Shown: positions 36,247 through 45,981, counted from the stretch's first letter. The stretch: 64,000 nt of DNA from Halothece sp. PCC 7418 (GCF_000317635.1 NC_019779.1:2542001-2606000), one strand, 5' to 3'. Program-made: numbers and translations. Notes: generated by a model from the letters alone, not told the origin.

Positions 36247-36675
36247 ATGCACAAACCTGATGAGATTCGCTTTTTAGTCCTTGGTTTAATTAAAGATCGC
36301 GATCGCGCTTTTTTATCCGAAGGCTATGATTCCACAAAAGAAGAATATTTCTATCGCGCTTTAGGGGGTGGCGTTGAATTTGGCGAAACCAGTTACGAAG
36401 CCCTCAAGCGAGAGTTTCAAGAAGAATTGGATACTGAAGTCACCAATATCCGATATTTAACTTGTCTCGAAAGTCTCTTTTCTTTTAATGGTCAACCAGG
36501 ACATGAGGTGATTCAGGTTTATCAATGTGATTTTGCTGACCCTGAATTTTATACCATTGAAGAAATCACTTTTAATGAGGGGAAACGCCAAAAAGTTGCT
36601 CGTTGGGTCGATTTAGAAAAATGTCGATCTGGGGAATTAAAAGTCGTTCCTGAACCAATGGTTGAGTATCTTTAA
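36247..36675 (+). CDS. Nudix hydrolase
   Basis: 142 residues with a Nudix box GGGVEFGETSYEALKREF then QEELDTEV at about residues 39-64. The consensus is GX5EX7REUXEEXGU. The glutamates that bind metal are all present, but the usual glycine after EEL is aspartate. The substrate cannot be read; close relatives hydrolyse nucleoside diphosphate derivatives. The start ATG follows the repeat-rich spacer. It is convergent with the large membrane glycosyltransferase-like gene. Confidence 0.85.
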   Translation: MHKPDEIRFLVLGLIKDRDRAFLSEGYDSTKEEYFYRALGGGVEFGETSYEALKREFQEELDTEVTNIRYLTCLESLFSFNGQPGHEVIQVYQCDFADPEFYTIEEITFNEGKRQKVARWVDLEKCRSGELKVVPEPMVEYL

Positions 36676-36694
36676 AGCAACAGTGAACAGTCAA

Positions 36695-38287
36695 TTATTC
36701 TGTGCTGTTCACTGTTTCGACTTGCCAGAGTTTGCCTTTTTCATGACGAACTGTAACTGAATAATCTTGAGTCTTTAAACCGTCTAACAAGGACTGAAGG
36801 GGACGAAAAACATAGATATCTGGATAATTTTCTGGCAGTTTGATCTGAGTTGTTTCATTAAAAAAGATAAATTGTGTTTGTGGTTTCAAGTCATGACTTA
36901 AAGACAGCGTTCTGGCAATTCTAGAAATATCCCCAACCACAAGAGATTGTTCTGATTGATTAATAATCTCCGCAACTTCATGATTATAGTAACTGCTATA
37001 TTTATTCCACCATGTTGCAGCATTGTGCAGAACCAAGCTAGAAATCAGGCTGAGGGTAAAGGTGGCGACAAAAATAATTTTCCAGAGATTTTTACGGTTA
37101 TTTTTAACTGAAAATTTGAGATAGCTTCCTAAACAATAAGCGAGAGTTAATTCTACTCCAATATGACACGCGATCGCGTAACGACTAATCGTTGACCGTT
37201 GTCCTCCTGTTACGAAATCAGGAACGGCTAACCCCAAACCAGTGACTCCAATTAAAGTTAGAATAAACCACCATTGCGCTGGCGTTCCTTGGCGATAAAG
37301 AAAATAAAAACTATAACTCATTAAAATGAAAATAGCCAGTAATAAATAAACCCAAACCTGAGTTAAACTTAACGATATATCTTGAAAGTTTTCGATATCA
37401 AATAACCGTTCTGTGTAACCCATTTGTAAATCATAAACTGATCCGACGATATGAATTAGCCACCGTTGTAAGAAAAGAGGAAAAGGAAGATTCTGCAACA
37501 TCCAATCCGCCATCTGATTCTCACGAAAAATCAAAATGAAGAGCCAAGGCATAAAAAGAATCAAACCTAAACCTGCATATAAAATATAAATTAAAATCAC
37601 TTGATTTAAACGCCATCTCTGCGAAAATAACGCATAAATGCCATGTCCAAAAGAGACTAAACCTGCTAACGGATGGGCATATAATCCTACAGCAACTGTC
37701 CCACTATAAGCGAACCAAGTGGAAGGAGTCGGACGACGCATCGCCCATAAAAAAACCGCACTCATCAAAATAATTGTTACTGTCAGTAAACTATATTCTG
37801 TTGCTTCTTGGCTGTAGAGAATATGGAAAGGAGAAATAGCAACTAATCCCAGAGAAACTTCAGCAATTAAAGTGGAAGCAAACACTTCTAAACTCAACCA
37901 ATAAATCGCAGGTAAACTCCCCAAACTGATCACTGCGGAAAGTCCTCTAGTAATCTTAATTTCACTCCCCAATGTCTCCATACTGAAACGAGTGAGAAAA
38001 TAGTAAAGGGGAGAAGGTTCATTAGTAGTAATCGCTTTTGTCGTTTGCCAAAGTGAGGTTTCTGAATCAAGGTTTTGATAATTTTCTAAAAATCTTACAT
38101 CTAGAACCTTCCCAACGGGTGTTTCTTCACTTAACTCGGTTTCTGTATATCCAGCAGAGTACAGCGACGTTTTTACTTCCTCCACCCAATACACTTTTTC
38201 TTCAAGGTTGGTCAACCGTAAATAAATCCCTAAAATAATTAAAATGACTAAACTGATCCGCCACCAATTCAGTTGCTGAAAAATCAT
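36695..38287 (-). CDS. GT39/ArnT-like membrane glycosyltransferase
   Basis: 530 residues with about 10-12 membrane segments and an N-terminal periplasmic loop after the first helix (RLTNLEEKVYWVEEVKTS), the acidic loop position typical of GT-C enzymes that use lipid-linked sugars. TTNEPSPLYYFLTRF and ISPFHILYSQEATEYSLL are also of the GT39 type. The donor and acceptor are unknown; it may glycosylate proteins or wall polymers. The start ATG at 38287 precedes MIFQQLNWWRISLVILIILG. Single gene. Confidence 0.75.
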   Translation of the reverse strand: MIFQQLNWWRISLVILIILGIYLRLTNLEEKVYWVEEVKTSLYSAGYTETELSEETPVGKVLDVRFLENYQNLDSETSLWQTTKAITTNEPSPLYYFLTRFSMETLGSEIKITRGLSAVISLGSLPAIYWLSLEVFASTLIAEVSLGLVAISPFHILYSQEATEYSLLTVTIILMSAVFLWAMRRPTPSTWFAYSGTVAVGLYAHPLAGLVSFGHGIYALFSQRWRLNQVILIYILYAGLGLILFMPWLFILIFRENQMADWMLQNLPFPLFLQRWLIHIVGSVYDLQMGYTERLFDIENFQDISLSLTQVWVYLLLAIFILMSYSFYFLYRQGTPAQWWFILTLIGVTGLGLAVPDFVTGGQRSTISRYAIACHIGVELTLAYCLGSYLKFSVKNNRKNLWKIIFVATFTLSLISSLVLHNAATWWNKYSSYYNHEVAEIINQSEQSLVVGDISRIARTLSLSHDLKPQTQFIFFNETTQIKLPENYPDIYVFRPLQSLLDGLKTQDYSVTVRHEKGKLWQVETVNSTE

Positions 38288-38394
38288 AAAAAATCAATTA
38301 AAAAGAAAATATAAATTTTTGCGATTCACGCACAAATAAAATCAATAACAGCTTATCATTGGTAGAGGAAAGAAAAAAAAGAAATGTTATTGCA

Positions 38395-39048
38395 ATGAAT
38401 GCTACGTCAAATGTTGCTGAGTTACGTCGCAACTATACCCGTGCGGGATTGAACGAAACAGACGCGGATCCCAACCCTTTTACACAGTTTCAAACTTGGT
38501 TTGACCAGGCTCTATCTGCTGAGTTACCCGAACCCAACGCAATGACCCTCGCCACCGCAACCCCAGAGGGAAAACCGTCAGCCCGTATTGTTCTCTTAAA
38601 AGGCTTTGATGAAATAGGGTTTGTTTTCTATACAAATTATGCCAGCCGAAAAGGACAACAATTAGCTGATAATCCTTGGGCTTCGTTAGTATTCTGGTGG
38701 GCGGAATTAGAACGACAAGTGCGTATTGAAGGGAGAGTAGAAAAAGTTTCTCAAGATGAGTCAGAAGCGTATTTTGCCAGTCGTCCTTTTGGATCAAGAT
38801 TAGGGGCTTGGGCTTCTCCCCAAAGTGAAGTGATTTCTTCGCGAGGAATTTTAGAAGAAAAAGTCACTCATTTAGAAACTCAATATAGTGAGGAAGACAG
38901 TGTTCCTAAACCGCCAAATTGGGGCGGATATCGTCTGAAACCTACAGAAATTGAATTTTGGCAAGGTCGTCCTAGTCGCCTCCATGATCGGTTACGATAT
39001 CGTCAGCAAGCGGATGGCACTTGGTTACGAGAACGGTTAGCCCCCTAG
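38395..39048 (+). CDS. pdxH: pyridoxamine 5'-phosphate oxidase
   Basis: 217 residues from the ATG at 38395. An upstream in-frame start at 38359 adds basic residues not conserved in the family. PdxH oxidises pyridoxamine or pyridoxine 5'-phosphate to pyridoxal 5'-phosphate with FMN. Family motifs are [40 protein letters not shown] and the C-terminal [18 protein letters not shown]. Length is normal. Single gene, divergent from the GT39-like gene. Confidence 0.95.
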   Translation: MNATSNVAELRRNYTRAGLNETDADPNPFTQFQTWFDQALSAELPEPNAMTLATATPEGKPSARIVLLKGFDEIGFVFYTNYASRKGQQLADNPWASLVFWWAELERQVRIEGRVEKVSQDESEAYFASRPFGSRLGAWASPQSEVISSRGILEEKVTHLETQYSEEDSVPKPPNWGGYRLKPTEIEFWQGRPSRLHDRLRYRQQADGTWLRERLAP

Positions 39049-39129
39049 AAGATGCAAACTATACAAAAGGGTGATGAATAACTCGTTATGATGAAACTAG
39101 ACGTTAAGTTTAGTTGCAATTTATAGCCG

Positions 39130-39903
39130 TTGTTAGAAAAAACTGCTTATCTTTTGGTCTATCACGGAAGCCGTGACCCGCGCCCCCAGCAAGAAATGGA
39201 TCGCTTGGCAAAAGAGATTCAAACTCAACTTGCTGAAGAGTTCGTTGTTTCAGCACAGCCAGGAAGGAGAACAGCGGTTTTAACCAAACCTCCCGAGCCT
39301 CTGGTTTATACAGCAGCCTTAGAACTTGCCCCACTCCCTCTAGAACGCGCGATCGCGCAACTGAGTCAAGACTTAGCCCCAAAAGGAATCATGGAATTAC
39401 AAATCCTGCCCCTCTTTCTCCTGCCTGGGGTTCATGTGCGAGAAGATATCCCAGAAGCCGTCAAAATTGCCCAGCAAGCGGTGGGAACTGACATGAGGAT
39501 TACCCTTAAACCTTACCTCGGACAATCCCCTTTAATGGCGAAAAAATTGCAGGCTGCCTTCTCAGATGTAACCCACTCCGCTAGAATAATAATTTCCCAT
39601 GGGAGTCGTCGTCCAGGAGGCAATCAACCTCTAGAAACCTTGGCGCAACAAGTGGGAGTTAAACCTGCTTATTGGTCGGTTTCTCCGACGCTGACGGAAC
39701 AAGTAGCGGGCTTAGTAGAAGCAGGAACATCGGCAATTGAAATTATGCCCTATTTTCTGTTTCCTGGTGGCATTACTGACGCGATCGCGCGGGAAGTGCA
39801 AACCCTACAAGCCCAGTTTCCAAGTGTGCATTTGCAGTTTGGACAGCCCTTAAGCCGTCATTTCTCCCTGGCTGATCTCATTATTCAAGATATGATTCTA
39901 TGA
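39130..39903 (+). CDS. sirohydrochlorin ferrochelatase (CbiX/SirB type)
   Basis: 257 residues starting at TTG 39130; an in-frame TAG directly upstream limits the choice. It inserts iron (or cobalt) into sirohydrochlorin. It is the long, two-domain CbiX form: the first domain starts with VYHGSRDPRPQQEM (H12) and the second with ISHGSRRPGGNQPL. A second HxGSR copy plus PLFLLPGVHVREDIP are typical. The stop overlaps the next gene (cobA) by 4 bp, so both make siroheme together. Confidence 0.9.
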   Translation: MLEKTAYLLVYHGSRDPRPQQEMDRLAKEIQTQLAEEFVVSAQPGRRTAVLTKPPEPLVYTAALELAPLPLERAIAQLSQDLAPKGIMELQILPLFLLPGVHVREDIPEAVKIAQQAVGTDMRITLKPYLGQSPLMAKKLQAAFSDVTHSARIIISHGSRRPGGNQPLETLAQQVGVKPAYWSVSPTLTEQVAGLVEAGTSAIEIMPYFLFPGGITDAIAREVQTLQAQFPSVHLQFGQPLSRHFSLADLIIQDMIL

Positions 39904-40652
39904 CCGATCAAAAAACCCTTGGTAAAGTTTATCTCGTTGGTGCTGGACCCGGTGATCCTGGCTTATTTACCCTGAAAGGGAAAACCCTTCTCGAACACGC
40001 CGATATTGTGATTTATGATGCTTTGGTCAGCAGTGCCATTTTAGCGATGATTAACCCCCAAGCGGAAAAGATTAATGCAGGGAAACGACGCGGGCGACAT
40101 TCTAAGTTACAGTCCGAAACCACTGAACTTATGATTGAAAAAGCGCAGACCAATGCAGTGGTAGTCCGTCTTAAAGGGGGAGATCCCTTTGTCTTTGGGC
40201 GCGGTGGCGAAGAAATGGGCGATTTAGTTAATGCAGGTGTTCCTGTGGAAGTGGTTCCTGGAATTACTTCTGGTGTTGCAGCCCCCGCCTATGCAGGGAT
40301 TCCCTTAACTCATCGTGATATAAGCTCCTCAGTCACATTTGTTACGGGACATGAATCGGTTGGCAAGTATCGTCCCCAAGTCAATTGGAGCGCGATCGCG
40401 CACGGGTCAGAAACAATTGTCATTTATATGGGCGTGCAGAATCTTAGCCATATTATTGAACAACTCAAGGGTGCTGGGTTAAGCGGTGCAACTCCCATTG
40501 CTTTGATTCGCTGGGGAACTTGCGCCGAACAACAAGACTTGATTGGGTCGCTTGATACCATTATTGAACAGAAAGAAAAAGAAGATTTTTCCGCACCCGC
40601 GATCGCTGTCATAGGAAAAGTTGTTGATCTGCATGAGGCTTTGCAACAGTGA
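39900..40652 (+). CDS. cobA: uroporphyrinogen-III C-methyltransferase
   Basis: 250 residues. It methylates uroporphyrinogen III twice to give precorrin-2, the branch point to siroheme and cobalamin. SAM-binding motif VGAGPGDPGLFTLKGK at 13-28, then DIVIYDALVS and the conserved RLKGGDPFVFGRGGEE. VPGITSGVAAPAYAGIPLTHRD and VIYMG are also present. It overlaps the ferrochelatase gene by 4 bp. It is only the CobA domain, without the CysG dehydrogenase part, so a separate enzyme makes sirohydrochlorin. Confidence 0.95.
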   Translation: MTDQKTLGKVYLVGAGPGDPGLFTLKGKTLLEHADIVIYDALVSSAILAMINPQAEKINAGKRRGRHSKLQSETTELMIEKAQTNAVVVRLKGGDPFVFGRGGEEMGDLVNAGVPVEVVPGITSGVAAPAYAGIPLTHRDISSSVTFVTGHESVGKYRPQVNWSAIAHGSETIVIYMGVQNLSHIIEQLKGAGLSGATPIALIRWGTCAEQQDLIGSLDTIIEQKEKEDFSAPAIAVIGKVVDLHEALQQ

Positions 40653-40756
40653 TGAAACTTGTGGGAATGAAGAATCAAGAAGCCTTGAAAGCATTGAATT
40701 TAGTGAGCAAGCATCAAGAGTTTTTACTGAAAAAATGGGAGGAAATACATGAGTAA
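40652..40756 (+). pseudogene. DUF4160 C-terminal remnant (34 codons)
   Basis: A short frame that overlaps the cobA stop and encodes MKNQEALKALNLVSKHQEF then LLKKWEEIHE. This looks like the C-terminal third of DUF4160 proteins, which end with an A-L-V-HQE-L---W pattern and lie just upstream of DUF2442 genes. The N-terminal two thirds are missing, replaced by cobA. It is 8 bp overlapping with the next frame. Probably a remnant; a real tiny protein cannot be excluded. Confidence 0.55.
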
Positions 40757-41095
40757 TCAACTAGAAGATGACCAAACCATACTAGCAAAAATTGAAAAAG
40801 CAAGACTAGAAACAGAACAAGATCAAAGTCCTCACGCTATTAACGCTTGGTATGATGAAACTTCAAAAAAATTATAATTAGCTTTGATAATGGTGCTGAA
40901 TTTGCTTTTCCAGCTTCCTTAGCAGAAGGATTACAAAATGCAACTTCTGATGAGTTAGCAGCAGTAGAAGTTACCCCCTTAGGTGAAGGATTACATTGGG
41001 AATTATTGGATGTTGATTTAAGTATTCCTCATCTTTTAGATCAAGTGTATGGATCTAAAAAGTGGATGCAACAATTGTCTTTGAAAACTTTCTGA
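40749..41095 (+). pseudogene. DUF2442 gene, frameshifted at an A7 run
   Basis: The frame from ATG 40749 stops after 42 codons (MSNQLEDDQTIL up to ETSKKL). The DUF2442 core continues in another frame right after a run of seven A at 40865-40871: IIISFDNGAEFAFPASLAE, VTPLGEGLHWELLDVDLSIP and a stop at 41093-41095. One added A restores the whole protein of about 115 residues. So a single-base deletion in a homopolymer has broken it, or the run is misread or is read by slippage. The DUF4160-like partner upstream is also truncated. Confidence 0.75.
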
Positions 41096-41108
41096 GGAAT
41101 CCAACCAA

Positions 41109-42476
41109 TCACTCCTCATCAGCAGCATCAATTTGCGGATAATAACTAGCCACTAAAGCCACCATTAACCACCAAAGGGTACTAATTTCAGGACGATACC
41201 ACACGGTATCGACTAAGCCGTGGGTTAGCATTCCCACAATCGCAGCGATCGCGCCAATAATCCAAAAACCTTCTCGTTCCCCTATCTCTCGTAATATAGT
41301 CATTTTCCGCCAACCGTGATACGCAATGCTTCCCAGTAAGCCAAGGAAGGCGATAAACCCAATCGCGCCCATTTCAACCAAATGTTCTAAATAAATCGAA
41401 TAGGCACTTAATGCGGTATAGTTGGGACGTTGATAGAGGGGATACACGGCGTTAAATGCGGAATGACCTGGACCAATCCCCGACCAAGGGCGATCGCGAA
41501 TCATTTCAAAAACCGCATACCACACATTCAGGCGAAAGTTATTACTACTGTCTTCACGTCCTGCAAAAATGCTCATCACGCGCAATCGTAACGGCTCGAC
41601 AAAGGTAATGGCGGTTAAGATTAATCCTGCAAAAAACGCAAACACTAACGGGAGTAACCAGATCCGCCAAAACTGCGGTAACGCATCCCGATACCAATAG
41701 TAAAGAAGTAAGAAATAGATTGCTAATAATCCCACCAAAGCAATCCAACCGCCACGGGAATCTGTCGCATAGAGACAGTAAGTATTGACGAGTAAAGCGG
41801 TGAAAGCAAGCCCTTTTTGTAGCCAAGTGCGCCACACCCAAAGTGCAGAAATCGAAAGCGCGATCGCGCTAATTAAATAACCCGCCAGTAAGTTAGGATT
41901 TCCTAAATAACTATATGCTCGTGTGGATTCCGCTAATTCCGATTCTGGGTCATTCCATGTCGCCAGTTGATCCACGCCAAAAATCTCTTGACGAATCCCA
42001 TAGACGCTGATGACAAGGGAAACCAGCAGATACAGCGCGATCGTCCAATTGCGAAGGGAAGGCGATCTTAAGACTCGTGCTGACAATGCAAACCATAACA
42101 AATAAAGCGTTAATGTGATCCAACCTCGAAACGCCTCTGCTTTCACTGGCGAAAACGCAACCGCGATCGTTGCAACGCCCCAATATAATAAAACCAGCAG
42201 ATGAATGGGAGTTAAACCAATAAGATTACGTTCCGATAGGGTTAAAATGCCCCAATAGCCCGCCCCAGCAATCAGTAACACTCCCACCAGCGTTGAAGAG
42301 ACAAAGGGTGTTAAAGCAACGACTAACCCCATTAAAGCCATTCCCAACGGTTCCGCCCATTGCAATAGATAACTTCCTTCACGCCAAGGAGAAAATAGCC
42401 CCACAAGCCGATAAATAAAACTTCCACCACGCCAACGAGAGAGCGATAATTCAGAACTGGTTTTTTCAGAAGTCAT
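41109..42476 (-). CDS. ictB: IctB family putative bicarbonate transporter / O-antigen ligase-like
   Basis: 455 residues with about 10-11 membrane segments. It is a Wzy/O-antigen-ligase-fold protein of the cyanobacterial IctB type; the tail with VEPLRLRVMSIFAGREDSSN, then FRLNVWYAVFEMIRDRPWSGIGPG, is characteristic. IctB was reported to affect inorganic carbon accumulation, although direct transport has been questioned. The start MTSEKTSSELSLSRWRGGSF is typical. Single gene; the 292 bp upstream to the dynamin gene are AT-rich and I see no gene there. Confidence 0.85.
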   Translation of the reverse strand: MTSEKTSSELSLSRWRGGSFIYRLVGLFSPWREGSYLLQWAEPLGMALMGLVVALTPFVSSTLVGVLLIAGAGYWGILTLSERNLIGLTPIHLLVLLYWGVATIAVAFSPVKAEAFRGWITLTLYLLWFALSARVLRSPSLRNWTIALYLLVSLVISVYGIRQEIFGVDQLATWNDPESELAESTRAYSYLGNPNLLAGYLISAIALSISALWVWRTWLQKGLAFTALLVNTYCLYATDSRGGWIALVGLLAIYFLLLYYWYRDALPQFWRIWLLPLVFAFFAGLILTAITFVEPLRLRVMSIFAGREDSSNNFRLNVWYAVFEMIRDRPWSGIGPGHSAFNAVYPLYQRPNYTALSAYSIYLEHLVEMGAIGFIAFLGLLGSIAYHGWRKMTILREIGEREGFWIIGAIAAIVGMLTHGLVDTVWYRPEISTLWWLMVALVASYYPQIDAADEE

Positions 42477-42768
42477 AAGTTTGTTATTTATTCTTAGTTC
42501 TTTGTTAACAGGACATCATGAATTGGATGAGTTGACAATCAAAACAGTCTTGTCTAGCAATCCTAGATGAATCAGAAAGATTATAAACGTTTACCTAAAA
42601 AACTCATATTGCCATTTATTTGTATATTTAGAAAATAATTTATATTGTTCCCAATCACTTTTTGGTCACGTTTCAGAAATAGTAATCTAATTTGTGTCAT
42701 CTTGATCGACGTTTTTGGCAAAGCAAGGTATTAATAGACTTATAGAGTGATTTACTACAACCAAGTCC

Positions 42769-45159
42769 ATGACACAACTCCCTCAGCAATGTTCAGGATT
42801 ATCTGATCAAGTCAACACGATTTTAGAGTTACTGCGAGAGGAAAGCAGTCTCACGCCAAAACCGAAAACAGTAATTGTCGAGGCGGATTTAAAGAAAGCG
42901 ATCGCGCCCAAGTTTTATATTGTCTTTGCGGGTGCATTTAGTGCGGGAAAATCCATGTTGATTAATGCGCTATTAGAGCGAGAATTATTATATAGTGCAG
43001 AAGGACACGCCACAGGAACGGAATGTTCTATTGAGTACGCCGAAGCAGGAGAAGAAAGAGTTATTTTAACTTTTCTCTCACAAGCCGAGATTTTAGAACA
43101 AGTGAATATTCTTTGTTCTCACTTAGAGTTTGATCCCTTAACAGAAGTAGAAATTAATCAGTCAGAAGCGGTAGCAACTTACCAAGAAGATTGCAAATAT
43201 GTCATTCAAGCTGAAGGCGGAGAAGGACGTTCTGAACTGGCTAAAAAAGCAAGAGCATTATCTTTATTATTAGAAGGCTATCAGAAAAATCCTGATCGGA
43301 TTGGGGAGAAAGAAAATAAAACTTACTCCATGGGAGAATTAAATTTTTATAACCTCACTGAAGCTGCAACTTATGCGCGTCGCGGAAGTAATAGTGCGGT
43401 GTTAAAACGGTTGCAATATTATTGTCATCATCCCCTATTAGCGGATGGAAATGTCATTATTGATACCCCTGGAATTGATGCGCCTGTCGAGCGCGATCGC
43501 GCTTTAACTTATGATAAGATTAAAAGCCCTGATACCTCAGCAGTGGTTTGTGTTTTAAAGCCAGCTTCTGCGGGAGAAATGACAACAGAAGAAACGGAAC
43601 TTTTAGAACTGATTAAAGAAAATCCAGGCGTACGCGATCGTGTTTTTTATGTCTTTAATCGCATTGATGAAACTTGGTATAATGCTCAATTGAGGCAACG
43701 GTTAGAAGGGTTAGTTTCAGAACAGTTTTACAGCAGCGATCGCGTTTATCAAACCAGTGCTTTACTAGGGTTTTATGGAAGTCAAATTAAACAAACCAGT
43801 GAGCGCGATCGGTTTGGCTTAGACTCCATTTTTTCTGATAGTGTGAGAACCCTAGGCGGTGAAGAAGAAACCCCACAATTTGTCAGTGAATTTAATAATT
43901 ATTGTGGTAATTCTGGCAAACTGGCAAATAGCATTTTTCGGGTGTCTGTTCACGGTTATGAAACCCCAAATCAAAACTATATCCGAATCTTGAGCGAATG
44001 GGGTAATCCTCTGATTAATCAACTCATTGAAGATAGTGGAATTGAAACTTTTCGCAGCGCGATCGCGCGTTATTTAACTGAAGAAAAACGTCCTCAACTC
44101 TTTGTTACCCTTGCGGATGATTTAGAAGAACTTTGTATTCCTCTCGTTGAACATTGGAAAGCAGTCTATCGTGACTTAATCAGCCAACCGCAAGAAATTG
44201 ATGCAATGAAACAACAAGAATTGCAACAACTGAATCAGCAATTAAAATCGGTTGCAAAGGAATTTGAGGAACATCTTTCTCAAGAAGTCAATGATCTGAT
44301 TGTGAATGGAGATAGTGCATTTGAAGCCGACTTCAATAAATTACAAGCGCGAATGGTAAGTCGCCTCGATGAATTATTACAAACTTTTTCTGTCCGCGAT
44401 GCGTATAGTCGCGCCACGGCGAGTCATCCGAATAATTCTACTGCGCCTTTGATTGCAGTTTTAGTAGAGGCGTTATATTATCTTGCTAACGAATTAGAAA
44501 AAGTGCTAGAAGAAAGTGCAGAAGTTGTCATTGAAAACTACTTTCAACGTTTGCAAGAAAAATTACGCCATCAAGACTATTATCGTCGCCTTTATCGTTT
44601 ATTAGGAGACGATGGTGGAATTGAAGATCAACTAAAAACTCTTAAAGAAACCTTACTCATCGCGATCAAAAATGCAGCGCATACAGAATGTGATCGCTAC
44701 GTGCGAGAAAGTCCTCGTTTTTATGATGAGGGAACCTTTTCCATCTATCAATTTCGCCAAACCTTACAACAAACCTCCCAAAGTTATGATGCAGAAAGTA
44801 TGGTAGAAGCTGAACCTTCAATTCGTCAGTTATTGAAGCTAGACTTTGAACCTAAAGTGGATAAAACGATTCGTAGTAACTTTCGACAAACTATCAATAA
44901 TACCTTGAAAAAAAATTTGCTACCGATGGCGAAAGAACAAGAAGAAGCGATTCTTCAACAATACGAAAAAGCACGAACCAATTTAGAGCAAACCCTCGCA
45001 GAAGAAGCAGAAGGAAAGATTGCTAAAAATCTACAAATGCAGACAGAAATCTTAGCAAAAGTCAAGCGATATAACGAGGCTGTACAAGGGATTAATTCTT
45101 GTTTACAGCAGTTAGAGTTATACGAAAGCCAACTGAGTGAAATCAGTTTACCGCACTAA
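42769..45159 (+). CDS. bacterial dynamin-like GTPase
   Basis: 796 residues. The GTPase domain has P-loop GAFSAGKS at 55-62, a G2 threonine region (ATGTECSIEY), G3 DTPGID near 232 and a G4-type NRID (VFNRIDET), where the usual NKxD lysine is arginine. From about residue 450 the protein is mostly long helices (stalk and trunk), ending in coiled coil rich in E, Q and K. No clear membrane segment is seen. Bacterial dynamins remodel membranes and some help against phage; the role here is unknown. It is the first of four same-strand genes. Confidence 0.85.
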   Translation: MTQLPQQCSGLSDQVNTILELLREESSLTPKPKTVIVEADLKKAIAPKFYIVFAGAFSAGKSMLINALLERELLYSAEGHATGTECSIEYAEAGEERVILTFLSQAEILEQVNILCSHLEFDPLTEVEINQSEAVATYQEDCKYVIQAEGGEGRSELAKKARALSLLLEGYQKNPDRIGEKENKTYSMGELNFYNLTEAATYARRGSNSAVLKRLQYYCHHPLLADGNVIIDTPGIDAPVERDRALTYDKIKSPDTSAVVCVLKPASAGEMTTEETELLELIKENPGVRDRVFYVFNRIDETWYNAQLRQRLEGLVSEQFYSSDRVYQTSALLGFYGSQIKQTSERDRFGLDSIFSDSVRTLGGEEETPQFVSEFNNYCGNSGKLANSIFRVSVHGYETPNQNYIRILSEWGNPLINQLIEDSGIETFRSAIARYLTEEKRPQLFVTLADDLEELCIPLVEHWKAVYRDLISQPQEIDAMKQQELQQLNQQLKSVAKEFEEHLSQEVNDLIVNGDSAFEADFNKLQARMVSRLDELLQTFSVRDAYSRATASHPNNSTAPLIAVLVEALYYLANELEKVLEESAEVVIENYFQRLQEKLRHQDYYRRLYRLLGDDGGIEDQLKTLKETLLIAIKNAAHTECDRYVRESPRFYDEGTFSIYQFRQTLQQTSQSYDAESMVEAEPSIRQLLKLDFEPKVDKTIRSNFRQTINNTLKKNLLPMAKEQEEAILQQYEKARTNLEQTLAEEAEGKIAKNLQMQTEILAKVKRYNEAVQGINSCLQQLELYESQLSEISLPH

Positions 45160-45165
45160 AAATCT

Positions 45166-45190
45166 AGGGTGGGTATTTGTTGCCCACCTT
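45166..45190. terminator. GGTGGG/CCCACC hairpin after the dynamin gene
   Basis: GGTGGG (45168-45173) pairs with CCCACC (45183-45188) around a 9-base loop. It is the same hairpin type found at 57586 and 63661. There is no proper T run, so it may only partly reduce read-through into the small genes downstream. Confidence 0.45.
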
Positions 45191-45232
45191 CTCTCTGTGT
45201 TAAATTTTAAGCATTATACTTTGGAGGAAGTA

Positions 45233-45538
45233 ATGACTAATAATAAGAACTTTTTGGATGATAAAGATGTTGTATCTATTTTGTCCTATCCTTTTAATTT
45301 TGAAAGAACAATGAAAATCGAAGAAATTAAAAAAATAATGAATGAATGGGCAGCAGAAAAATTTAGACAAGGTTTATTTCCAGAATTTATTAAAAACTGT
45401 GAAGTTTTGAAGCAAGATGGGAAAGGCTGGAAGAAAGGACAAGTTAAAATTAAATTTGAGTTTATCCCTGATGAACCTAATCCAGAAGAAGAAAACAAGA
45501 CAACAGAAAATCAATCCTTAAATGACTTTCGGAATTAA
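45233..45538 (+). CDS. KGK-domain small protein, copy 1
   Basis: 101 residues from the ATG at 45233, which has a very strong RBS (GGAGGAAG) 5 bases upstream. It resembles the KGK family of small cyanobacterial proteins: an N-terminal acidic region, a helix (IKKIMNEWAAEKFRQG), then GKGWKKGQVKIKFEFIPDE, where the family has W-KGK. The C-terminus is acidic and disordered. Function is unknown. It lies 73 bp downstream of the dynamin gene and is followed by a related copy. Confidence 0.7.
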   Translation: MTNNKNFLDDKDVVSILSYPFNFERTMKIEEIKKIMNEWAAEKFRQGLFPEFIKNCEVLKQDGKGWKKGQVKIKFEFIPDEPNPEEENKTTENQSLNDFRN

Positions 45539-45547
45539 TATAAAACT

Positions 45548-45582
45548 GTAAGTTGGGTTTTCTTTTATGCGACTCAGCTTAC
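45548..45582. repeat. 11-bp stem hairpin between the KGK genes
   Basis: GTAAGTTGGGT (45548-45558) pairs with ACTCAGCTTAC (45572-45582), with two G-T pairs. The GTAAGTTGGGTTT form is a repeat type seen in many cyanobacterial spacers. It may act as a pause or processing site in the operon. Confidence 0.6.
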
Positions 45583-45618
45583 TTTATTGTCAATTAAATG
45601 CTTAAAGCTAATTGAATT

Positions 45619-45981
45619 ATGGAACAAGAATTTAAAATTAGATTAAACGAAAATGATGCTGTTGAAATCATAGATGAGCGAGAAAATAATCAAGAGCAAG
45701 TTTTTCTTCGCCATCCCATGTTCAAAATTAAAGATTTAATCAAGACAATTCAATGTAGATTATTAAATATTAGTCTCAATCAATTTAATGAAAACGATGA
45801 AAGGATTAACCATCGTAAAAAATGGATTACAGAAGGGATTAATTGTGAACTACTTCAACTAGGAAGTCAGCAATGGAAAAAGGGTAAACTCCGAGTTAAT
45901 GTTACAGTTGAATTTATTCCTGATGAAGTTGAATCCCCTTTAGATGATGTACGTCAAGGAAGCAATCATTATGAATCGTAA
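45619..45981 (+). CDS. KGK-domain small protein, copy 2
   Basis: 120 residues. It shares the C-terminal core of copy 1: QWKKGKLRVNVTVEFIPDEV, with the KGK motif intact and the same I-P-D-E ending. The N-terminal half differs (IRLNENDAVEIIDERENN, then FLRHPMFKIKDLIKTIQ), so the two are distant paralogues. Function is unknown. Its last 11 bases overlap the start of the HNH gene, which indicates coupled translation. Start at 45619 is the only good ATG. Confidence 0.7.
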   Translation: MEQEFKIRLNENDAVEIIDERENNQEQVFLRHPMFKIKDLIKTIQCRLLNISLNQFNENDERINHRKKWITEGINCELLQLGSQQWKKGKLRVNVTVEFIPDEVESPLDDVRQGSNHYES

